Assembly: GCA_007122815.1 (NCBI GenBank)
Contig: SKSV01000334.1
Coordinates: forward strand, 1-6,233
Length of the DNA stretch: 6,233 nt
From: Trueperaceae bacterium
GTDB taxonomy: Bacteria; Deinococcota; Deinococci; Deinococcales; Trueperaceae
Reading direction: 5' to 3'
Positions 1-5,268 of this stretch are shown piece after piece (position 1 is the stretch's first letter; each line of letters starts with the position of its first letter). The position numbers and the translations under genes are program-made. The notes below the pieces were generated by a model, which saw only the letters and a list, made by a program, of their open reading frames with translations, ran no database searches and was not told the origin of the DNA.

Positions 1-460
1 ATTGGCTGACTCCGGCACGGATCGACTCGTTCACGCGCTTCACGCTCGACATGGCGGCCAGCGCCTTGACGGCCGCGCCCAACGCGCGGCTGTCGGTGAA
101 CCTGAGCCCTGCACAAGCGGTATCGCCAGAGACGCTGCGCACGCTGGACGGTCTGCCCCCGACGGTGTGCGAGCGGCTGGGCATCGAGATCACGAGCGCT
201 TCGTGCGCGAGGCCTGCGAGCGCTTCGAGGTGGTGGTCGCCGACGGCGTCGAGGATCCGAACGCCAGCGAAGCTCTCGCGGAGTTGGGCGTGAGCCACGC
301 TCAGGGTTTCGCCTGCGGACGCCCCAGACGCGATCTCGAAGGCGCCGTGCTGGACCGCCGGGTGGCCTTCGGCGCTGCTTTGCCCGGCCCCGCGCTCACG
401 CCCGCGTCGACGTCGGAGTCGCGCGCCACCTTCAGGTCGGTGCGACCACCTGAGCCCTGA
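1..460 (+). pseudogene. EAL-domain cyclic-di-GMP phosphodiesterase, C-terminal remnant, frameshifted and internally deleted; 5' end outside window
   Basis: EAL domains hydrolyse cyclic-di-GMP. Seen: bases 3 to about 200 read, in frame 3, an EAL N-terminal half with LSVNLSP (90-110) and LGIEIT (177-194). The frame-3 reading then becomes nonsense and stops at 291-293. From about 194 onward frame 2 reads the end of the same domain: VVVADGVED (230-256, counterpart of the usual VVAEGVE) and LGVSHAQGFACGRP (284-325), closing at TGA 458-460. The usual stretch between EIT and AEGVE, which carries the DDFG and KID catalytic motifs, is absent; from family knowledge roughly 70-80 residues are missing, together with a frame change. 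No single frame can make an active domain, so it is called a pseudogene; a sequencing or assembly error cannot be excluded. The last 29 bases overlap the end of mntR on the other strand. Any upstream GGDEF or sensor domain lies outside the window. Confidence 0.72.
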
Positions 461-1124
461 TCGTCTTGGCCATGCTGAACGCCAGCGCCAAAGGCGCTGG
501 GCTCGGTTCACCACGCGCCACCATGCGGACGACGGTGATGGGTCCGTCGAACGGGGCTCGCGCCACCAGCCGAACCGCCGTGCCTGGCACCAGGCCGTGC
601 TCCGCCAGGTACCTCAGGACGGCGTTCTCCTGGTCGATGATCCGGGTGATGACGGCCCCTGCCCCGACCTCGAGGTCGCTCAGCGGTGCTCCCGGCGATG
701 ACGGCAGAGTGCCGTCGCGGCGCGGGATCGGGTCGCCGTGTGGGTCGTGCGTCGGCCTACCCAAGAGCGCGTCGACTCGCTCCTCGAAATCCTCGCTGAT
801 CACGTGCTCGAGGTGCTCGGCCTCCTCGTGCACCTCGTGCCAGGCGTACCCGAGAGCCTCCGCCAGGTACGTCTCGAGCAGGCGGTGGTGGCGTAGCGTC
901 TCGAGCGCCACCTCACGTCCCGCGGGCGTGAGGCTGGCCCCGCGGTACTTCTCGTAGCTGACCAGGCGCAGCTCGGCGAGCTTCTGGAGCATGCCCGTGA
1001 CGCTGGCAGAGCTGACCCCGACGGCGGCGGCGAGCTCTCGAGGCTTCACGTCGTCCTCACCGAGCTCGAAGAGCGCCTTGAGGTAGTCCTCCATCGCGTG
1101 GGTGACAGCCGGTCGCCGCCTCAT
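432..1124 (-). CDS. mntR: DtxR/MntR-family metal-dependent transcriptional repressor, Mn-type ligands
   Basis: This 230-residue protein is predicted to repress the metal-uptake operon when the cell is manganese-replete. Seen: an N-terminal winged helix (about residues 10-70, recognition helix near SSASVTGMLQKL), a metal-binding and dimerisation region (about 72-125), and a C-terminal SH3/FeoA-like domain (about 150-226), giving the long DtxR/IdeR layout rather than the short B. subtilis MntR layout (about 142 residues). By eye alignment, ligands are Asp13, His80, Glu84, His99, Glu103, Glu106 and His107. Asp13 and Glu103 occupy the places of Met10 and Cys102 in iron-sensing DtxR and match Asp8 and Glu99 of B. 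subtilis MntR, which favours manganese; Lys16 replaces MntR Glu11. The ATG overlaps the upstream permease stop as ATGA, with only a weak AGGGG three bases upstream, so translation is probably coupled. A second Met at residue 11 is possible. It is the last operon gene. Confidence 0.92.
   Translation of the reverse strand: MRRRPAVTHAMEDYLKALFELGEDDVKPRELAAAVGVSSASVTGMLQKLAELRLVSYEKYRGASLTPAGREVALETLRHHRLLETYLAEALGYAWHEVHEEAEHLEHVISEDFEERVDALLGRPTHDPHGDPIPRRDGTLPSSPGAPLSDLEVGAGAVITRIIDQENAVLRYLAEHGLVPGTAVRLVARAPFDGPITVVRMVARGEPSPAPLALAFSMAKTIRAQVVAPT
482..500. repeat. Perfect 8-base inverted repeat forming a strong hairpin inside the mntR 3' end
   Basis: CCAGCGCC and GGCGCTGG are separated by AAA. 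It lies 22 bases beyond the stop of the EAL remnant and within mntR codons. No T-run follows on either strand, so it is not a standard intrinsic terminator, though it could slow convergent transcription. Confidence 0.4.
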
Positions 1125-2089
1125 GAGCCCCTGCCATGCTCGGCTGGCCCGGCCAGCGACACCTCGGCGACGACGCTGCCGTCGGCAGCCTGCGGGGCGC
1201 GAGGCGCCCTACGCCCAAGTGCCCGCGCAATGAGCCCGTGCCGCCCGAACAGCAGCGCCAGGAGCAGGAAGGCGCCGGTGGCGCTGGCCATGCTTCCGCC
1301 GACGGAGACGTCGTACGCTCGCGCGAGCGCGTAACCCGCCAGGCTCGATCCCACCGCGACGACGCAGCCGTACGCGAGCATCCGCCAGAGCCTGTCGGTG
1401 AGCAGGTAGGCCGTGGTAGGGGGCACGATGACGAAGGCCACGAAGAGGATCGCGCCGACGGCGTCGAAGGCGCCGACGGCGGTGACGCTCACCAACCCCA
1501 ACAGGGCGTAGCCGACTAGCGTAGGACGCTTACCGAGCGCGGTCGCCAGGCCGGGATCGAAGGTCGCGAGCTTGAGCTCCTTGTACAGCAGCACCACGAA
1601 CGCCAGGTTCACGGCGGTGATCACCAGCATCGTGAGCAGCGAGCGCGCCACTTCGAGCTGGCCCAGGCTCACCACGTCGAGCCAGGCGAAGGCGATCTCG
1701 CCGAGCAGCACCGCGTCGGTGTCGAGATGTACGTCGCGGGCGTAGAGGTTGATGAGCAGGACCGCTACCGCGAAGAGGGCCGGGAACACCAGGCCTATCG
1801 CCGCGTCCTGCTTGACCCTACGGCTGCGCACCAGCAAGTCGGTGGCCCAGACCGTCACCAGCCCCGCGAGCGCCGCGCCGACGACCTGCAGGGGCGTGTC
1901 CACGGTCCCCGTGAGCAGGTAGACCACCACGATCCCCAACAGCACGGAGTGGCTGATCGCGTCGCTGAGCATGCTCTCTCGCCGGAGCACCAGGAACGCT
2001 CCGAGGAGGGAGGCGGCGATGCCGACCAAGGCGCCGATGAGCATGATGGTGACGCTCGGCTGGTCGAGCCAGGCCTGCAGGGCGCTCAT
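1121..2089 (-). CDS. mntD: Metal ABC transporter permease (ABC-3 family, TroD/MntD type)
   Basis: This 322-residue integral membrane protein is the second of two permease subunits predicted to form the channel of the manganese/zinc importer. Seen: hydrophobic segments across residues 13-285, the conserved ABC-3 stretch ISHSVLLGIVVVYLLTG (45-61), HLDTDAVLLGEIAF (121-134), typical of the TroD branch, and the likely ATPase-contact motif YKELKLATFDPGLATALG (169-186). After the last helix there is a hydrophilic tail of about 35 residues (288-322) rich in Arg, Ala and Gly with no recognised domain. Its ATG overlaps the preceding permease stop as ATGA, and its own stop overlaps the mntR start the same way. 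There is no clear Shine-Dalgarno, so it is probably translated by coupling. Family assignment is firm; metal specificity is inferred from the regulator. Confidence 0.93.
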   Translation of the reverse strand: MSALQAWLDQPSVTIMLIGALVGIAASLLGAFLVLRRESMLSDAISHSVLLGIVVVYLLTGTVDTPLQVVGAALAGLVTVWATDLLVRSRRVKQDAAIGLVFPALFAVAVLLINLYARDVHLDTDAVLLGEIAFAWLDVVSLGQLEVARSLLTMLVITAVNLAFVVLLYKELKLATFDPGLATALGKRPTLVGYALLGLVSVTAVGAFDAVGAILFVAFVIVPPTTAYLLTDRLWRMLAYGCVVAVGSSLAGYALARAYDVSVGGSMASATGAFLLLALLFGRHGLIARALGRRAPRAPQAADGSVVAEVSLAGPAEHGRGS

Positions 2090-3246
2090 GTGCCGGCACC
2101 CGTTCGGTCAGCACCGTCGCGGGACCCGAAGGGTTCGAGCAGGTCCCGCGCCTGCTGTTGGCCTGCCTCGGTCAAGACCCAGTGGTCGCCCTCCTCGGGC
2201 ATGTGCTCTACGCGCTCTACCAGCCCGCGTCGCTGCAGGCGCCCGAGCGCGCTGGCGCTGCCTCCGCGGTAGTACGTGTCCAGCATCCCCTGTTCACTGG
2301 GATAGCGCGGGTCGCCGTGGTCCTGAGCCAACTGGTAGAGGCCCAACAGCACCCGGTGCGCTCGCAGCGAGCGGCGCTCGGCGACGGCCTGCACTAGCTG
2401 CCAAGCGATCCCGCGCCCCGGGGCCAACAGCAGCGAAACAGCCACGAAGCCGCTCGCGACGAGGACGATGACGGGACCCGTCGCGAGGCCCCTGACCGAG
2501 GCCGAGAGGAGCGCCCCGGCCACGCCGCTCACGGCCCCGAACAGCGCCGAGAGCAGGACCATGCCTTCGAGCCGCTTCGCCCACTGGCGCGCCGCCGCGG
2601 CGGGGGCGATCACGAGTGCCACCATCAGGATCACCCCGACGAGCTGCAGGCCGATCACCACGGCCACCGCGATGAGCACCGTGAGGGCGAACTCGATGGC
2701 CACGACCGGTCGCCCGAGGCTGCGTGAGAAGTCGGCGTCGAAGGTCGTTACCTTCAGCTCCTTCCAACCCAACGCGACCAACAGCAGAGACGCGGCACCG
2801 ACGCTGCCGATCAACCGCAGGTCGGCGGGTACCAGGGCCGCCGCCTGGCCGAACAGGAAGGCGTCGAGGCCCGCCTGAGCGGCGCCCTGGTGCCGCTGAA
2901 CGTACGTGAGCAACACCGTGCCGAAGGCGAAGAAGAGGCTCAGTGAGACGCCGAGCGCGGCGTCTGTCTTCACCCTCGTGGTGCGCGTCAGCAGCAGCAC
3001 CAGGAGCGCCGCCAGCGCCCCGCTCACGAGTGCTCCCGCCAGGATGGGCGCCAACTGCCTGGAGCCCGCAAGCAGGAAGCCCAGGCACACGCCCGGCAAC
3101 GCCGCGTGGCTCAAGGTGTCGCCGAGGAGGCTCTGCTGCCGCAACACCGCGAAGCTCCCCAACACCCCGGCGACCGCTCCGACGAGCGCGGCTCCGAGCG
3201 CCACCGTGCGCACGGTGAAGTCACCGAGGAGCACCATCATCTCCAC
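2086..3246 (-). CDS. mntC: Metal ABC transporter permease (ABC-3 family, TroC/MntC type) fused to a C-terminal winged-helix domain
   Basis: This 386-residue protein is the first permease subunit. Seen: ABC-3 membrane part (about residues 8-280) with LSHAALPGVCLGFLLAG (45-61) and the ATPase-contact stretch WKELKVTTFDADFSRSLG (161-178). A charged linker follows, then a soluble winged-helix domain (about 292-375, bases 2122-2373) with a DtxR-like pattern: helix RVLLGLYQLAQD, a helix-turn-helix ending in ASALGRLQRRGLVERV, and a wing closed by HWVLTEAGQQQARDLL. Ordinary permeases of this family stop near 280-300 residues. Related fusions are known, notably Chlamydia YtgCR, in which a DtxR-like repressor is cleaved from the permease. 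Here the domain has no dimerisation region, and the first metal-ligand position appears to be Arg298 rather than Asp or Met. Start: GTG at 3246, seven bases after GGGAGG; ATG codons at 3240 and 3237 are alternatives. The gap to mntB is 25 bases. Confidence 0.92.
   Translation of the reverse strand: MEMMVLLGDFTVRTVALGAALVGAVAGVLGSFAVLRQQSLLGDTLSHAALPGVCLGFLLAGSRQLAPILAGALVSGALAALLVLLLTRTTRVKTDAALGVSLSLFFAFGTVLLTYVQRHQGAAQAGLDAFLFGQAAALVPADLRLIGSVGAASLLLVALGWKELKVTTFDADFSRSLGRPVVAIEFALTVLIAVAVVIGLQLVGVILMVALVIAPAAAARQWAKRLEGMVLLSALFGAVSGVAGALLSASVRGLATGPVIVLVASGFVAVSLLLAPGRGIAWQLVQAVAERRSLRAHRVLLGLYQLAQDHGDPRYPSEQGMLDTYYRGGSASALGRLQRRGLVERVEHMPEEGDHWVLTEAGQQQARDLLEPFGSRDGADRTGAGT
2122..2373 (-). 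other. Region encoding the C-terminal DtxR-like winged-helix domain of the MntC permease
   Basis: This marks the part of the first permease gene (protein residues about 292-375) that codes for the extra winged helix. Given the preceding transmembrane segments it should lie in the cytoplasm. It ends about 11 residues before the stop, leaving a short Gly/Asp/Arg-rich tail. The stretch GLVERVEHMPEEGDHWVLTE reads as recognition helix end, wing and final strand. Whether it binds DNA or only contacts another protein cannot be told from the sequence. Confidence 0.7.
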
Positions 3247-3253
3247 GCGCGAT

Positions 3254-3259
3254 CCTCCC
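3254..3259 (-). promoter_or_regulatory. Shine-Dalgarno sequence of mntC
   Basis: On the minus strand these bases read GGGAGG, seven bases before the GTG at 3246. The spacing favours GTG 3246 over ATG 3240 (13 bases away). Confidence 0.65.
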
Positions 3260-3271
3260 AGGTCGTCGCTC

Positions 3272-4039
3272 TCATGCTTCCGCGGTCTGCTCGAGCAGCA
3301 CGACCCTTGGCCCGTAGGCCGCGCGCAGGTGCTCGGCGGTGTAGACCTCGCGCACCGGGCCCTGAGCGATCAACCGCACGTTCAGCAAGGCGAGCCAGTC
3401 GAAGTACGTCGCCACCGTCTGCAGGTCGTGATGCACCGCCACGACGGTCTTCCCGCGTCTCCGGAGGTCCTTGAACAAGTCCACGATCGCTCGCTCGGTG
3501 GTGGCGTCGACGCCGGCGAAGGGCTCGTCCATGAGGTAGAGGTCGGCGTCTTGCACGAGCGCGCGCGCCAGGAAGACGCGCTGTTGTTGCCCGCCCGAGA
3601 GCTGGCTAATCTGGCGCTCGGCGAAAGCGTCCATGCCGACCATGGCGAGCGCCTCGTGAGCCTCGTCGTCCTCGCGCTTGCCAGGCCGCCTCAGCCAGCC
3701 CAGCCGCCCGTAGAGCCCCATCGTGACCACGTCCAAGGCGGTGGTCGGGAAGTCCCAGTCCACCGAAGTGCGCTGCGGCACGTAGGCCACCCGGTGGCGT
3801 TGCTGCCGGTAGGGTCGTCCGAAGACGTAGACGTGCCCGGCTGCTGGTCGCAGCGCGCCGATGACGCACTTGAGCAGGGTGCTCTTGCCCGCCCCGTTCG
3901 GACCAACGATCGCTGCGAGAACGCCTGGGGGCACGTTCATGTCGACGTCCCAGAGCACCGCGCCGCTGGCGTAACTCGCGGTGAGGTCCTCCACGTGGAG
4001 CGCGAGCGAAGGCTCGTGGACGCCCTGTGCCGTGCTCAA
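3272..4039 (-). CDS. mntB: Metal ABC transporter ATP-binding protein (TroB/MntB type)
   Basis: This cytoplasmic ATPase powers the importer. From the TTG start it has 255 residues. Seen: Walker A GPNGAGKST (46-54), Q-loop in YVPQRTSVDWDFPTT (86-100), the wording usual for manganese/zinc importers, ABC signature LSGGQQQR (147-154), Walker B LYLMDEP (167-173), D-loop AGVD (175-178) and switch His204. All catalytic motifs are intact and the length is normal. Start choice: TTG at 4039 overlaps the TGA of mntA as TTGA, and AGGAGGTG ends nine bases before it. An in-frame ATG at 4063 would add eight residues but has no clear ribosome site; it would overlap mntA by 28 bases and remains possible. The reading frame continues open further upstream, but there it is antisense-like Arg-rich sequence inside mntA and is not part of the protein. 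Confidence 0.94.
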   Translation of the reverse strand: MSTAQGVHEPSLALHVEDLTASYASGAVLWDVDMNVPPGVLAAIVGPNGAGKSTLLKCVIGALRPAAGHVYVFGRPYRQQRHRVAYVPQRTSVDWDFPTTALDVVTMGLYGRLGWLRRPGKREDDEAHEALAMVGMDAFAERQISQLSGGQQQRVFLARALVQDADLYLMDEPFAGVDATTERAIVDLFKDLRRRGKTVVAVHHDLQTVATYFDWLALLNVRLIAQGPVREVYTAEHLRAAYGPRVVLLEQTAEA

Positions 4040-5097
4040 CGCTCGCTCCACCTCCTCGCCCATCCGTCCAGCGCCTCGGGCCAGGGCGCGCTTCGACCGC
4101 CGAGCGACGTGATCACTGTTTCGACGTTGTGCCTCACCATGCCCACGTACGTGCCCTCGGGAGTGCCGGCCTCGCCCATGGCGTCGCCGAAGAGCTCGCC
4201 CCCGATCACGACCTCGGCGCCGCGATCGCGCACCGCTGCCAACACGGCCTCGATCGTGCGGGGGCTTATCGTCGTCTCGACGAAGATGGCGGGCACACCC
4301 GTCTCCATGACGAGGTCCGCGGTCTCTCGGATGTCGGCGATGCTGGCCTCGGACTCGGTGCTGATGCCCTCTATCCCGGCCACCGCGAAGCCGTACGCGA
4401 TGCCGAAGTAGGCGAAGGCGTCGTGAGGGCTGACGATCGTGCGCCACGCCGCGGGCACGCTGGCGGCGCTCTCGAGTGCCCACTCGTGCAGTGCGCCGAG
4501 CTCCGACGCGTACGTGTTGGCGCGCTCGGCGAACCCGTCGGCGCAGCCAGGCTGCAGCTCGCTCAGCACCTCCTCGACCACGCCGACGCCGAGGGCCCAG
4601 AGTTCGACGGCACCCCAGAGGTGCGGGTCGGTGCGCCCCGCGTACTGGTCCTCTCCCTCGAGCAGCGCGTCGCCGTCGAGCTCGTCGGCGATGCGTTCCG
4701 CCAGCGCCAGGGTCGGCACGCGTTGGCCGAGGCGCGCGAGCACCGCCCCCAGCTGACCCTCCAGGTCGAAGCCGTTGAAGACGATCAGTTCCGCGCGCGC
4801 GAGCCTGTCCACGTCGCCGGCGCTGGCGCGGTAGAGGTGCGGGTCGATTCCGGGCCCCATCAGGACGGTCACCTGCGCGCAGGGGCCTGCGACCTCGCGC
4901 ACGATGTCGCCCACCATGCCCGTGGTCGCGACCACGTCGAGCACGGCATCTTGCTGGGCGACGGCGAGGTGGCTGAGCGAGATCGCGAGTACGAGTGCCA
5001 GCGCCAGCAACGCGCCGAGAGGCAACCGTCCGCTCGATCTGAGAGCCCGGTCGCTGGTCTCAGGATCCATCTGCTGGGCACTAAGACTTTTAGCCAT
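4036..5097 (-). CDS. mntA: Periplasmic metal-binding protein of ABC importer (TroA/ZnuA/MntA family)
   Basis: This exported protein captures the metal and delivers it to the permeases. From ATG 5097 it has 353 residues. Seen: Arg-containing n-region, hydrophobic core LPLGALLALALVLAISLSHL and a likely signal peptidase I site AVA/QQ (about 47/48). There is no lipobox Cys, so it should be soluble or held by the uncleaved signal. Predicted ligands: His87 (GIDPHLY), His159 (RTDPHLW), His225 (SPHDAFAYF) and Asp305 (LFGDAMG). His-His-His-Asp is the TroA arrangement; many strictly Mn-binding members have Glu at the third place. It lacks the His-rich loop of Zn-specific ZnuA. The ending motif EGTYVGMVRHNVETV is typical of the family. 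Start is uncertain: ATG 5130 would overlap the putative -35 region, ATG 5070 would leave the AT-rich palindrome at 5077-5095 as leader; 5097 lies just behind a -10-like element. None has a good Shine-Dalgarno. Confidence 0.92.
   Translation of the reverse strand: MAKSLSAQQMDPETSDRALRSSGRLPLGALLALALVLAISLSHLAVAQQDAVLDVVATTGMVGDIVREVAGPCAQVTVLMGPGIDPHLYRASAGDVDRLARAELIVFNGFDLEGQLGAVLARLGQRVPTLALAERIADELDGDALLEGEDQYAGRTDPHLWGAVELWALGVGVVEEVLSELQPGCADGFAERANTYASELGALHEWALESAASVPAAWRTIVSPHDAFAYFGIAYGFAVAGIEGISTESEASIADIRETADLVMETGVPAIFVETTISPRTIEAVLAAVRDRGAEVVIGGELFGDAMGEAGTPEGTYVGMVRHNVETVITSLGGRSAPWPEALDGWARRWSER
4049..4056 (-). promoter_or_regulatory. Shine-Dalgarno sequence supporting the TTG start of mntB
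   Basis: The minus strand reads AGGAGGTG here, a near-complete match to the 16S rRNA tail, inside the last codons of mntA. It lies nine bases before TTG 4039 but downstream of the competing ATG 4063, so it can only serve the TTG. It also fits re-initiation by ribosomes finishing mntA. Confidence 0.55.
5077..5095. promoter_or_regulatory. Candidate MntR operator, 19-base imperfect palindrome
   Basis: The plus strand reads GGCACTAAGACTTTTAGCC. The arms are GGC/GCC at the ends and AAG/CTT around a central A, with three unmatched positions between on each side. DtxR-family boxes are typically 19-base palindromes. It lies in an AT-rich patch (about 5080-5106) in otherwise GC-rich DNA, immediately downstream of the predicted transcription start and at the head of the operon ending in mntR. 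The bases do not match a published box closely, so this is a positional and symmetry argument. Confidence 0.35.
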
Positions 5098-5107
5098 AAC
5101 GAAATCC

Positions 5108-5137
5108 AGGCTACGGCATACCGACATCATGGGTCAA
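5108..5137 (-). promoter_or_regulatory. Candidate promoter of the mntABCDR operon
   Basis: On the minus strand TTGACC (5137-5132) is followed after 18 bases by TAGCCT (5113-5108), a TANNNT-type -10. Transcription would begin near 5100, within a few bases of ATG 5097, giving an almost leaderless message. The -35 is a good match, the -10 only moderate. Confidence 0.4.
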
Positions 5138-5209
5138 GCTCGTTGCTCACCTACCCGGTGCCGCGATCCGGGCGGGGTACCTGCACCTCCTGCGGCCGCG
5201 CCGAGCGGG

Positions 5210-5215
5210 TAGCAT
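5210..5215 (+). promoter_or_regulatory. Candidate -10 element for the sensor gene
   Basis: TAGCAT fits TANNNT and lies five bases before ATG 5221, the placement expected of a leaderless transcript. No -35 match is seen at the usual distance (5187-5192 reads CCTCCT), so support is weak. Confidence 0.25.
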
Positions 5216-5220
5216 CAGCC

Positions 5221-5268
5221 ATGCCTGTGCGCTCAGGTGGACCGAGTTGCCCGAGGTTCCGCGCGTGA
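5221..5268 (+). CDS. Possible 15-residue upstream ORF (leader peptide) coupled to the sensor gene
   Basis: ATG 5221 opens a 15-codon frame (MPVRSGGPSCPRFRA) whose TGA at 5266-5268 overlaps the GTG start of the following sensor gene as GTGA. It sits directly behind a -10-like TAGCAT, so it could be the first ORF of a leaderless message and pass ribosomes to the next gene. The peptide resembles nothing I recognise. It may equally be chance in GC-rich DNA. Confidence 0.2.
   Translation: MPVRSGGPSCPRFRA
5253..5256 (+). promoter_or_regulatory. Weak Shine-Dalgarno of the sensor gene
   Basis: GAGG lies eight bases before GTG 5265 and favours it over ATG 5277, which has no purine-rich sequence at the right distance. 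Confidence 0.4.

Noticed and set aside
1727..2272. Plus-strand open frame of 181 codons
   Set aside because: It is the antisense shadow of the two permease genes, has no motif and no start context.
2906..4411. A 501-codon plus-strand open frame across mntC, mntB and mntA
   Set aside because: It lies antisense to three genes with intact family motifs; its protein is Arg/Pro/Ser-rich with no recognisable domain, as expected of a GC-rich shadow frame.
4064..4483. Upstream extension of the mntB frame giving a 403-residue ATPase
   Set aside because: The added 140 residues are Arg/His/Gly-rich, out of frame within mntA, and normal ATPases of this family start about 10-20 residues before the first strand.
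5148..5160. Short inverted repeat CACC...GGTG between the divergent genes
   Set aside because: Arms are only four bases and the centre does not pair; too common in GC-rich DNA to call an operator.
4027..5268. A 413-codon plus-strand open frame antisense to mntA
   Set aside because: The protein is His/Arg/Asp-rich low-complexity sequence mirroring mntA codons. Only its last 15 codons are considered separately as a possible small ORF.
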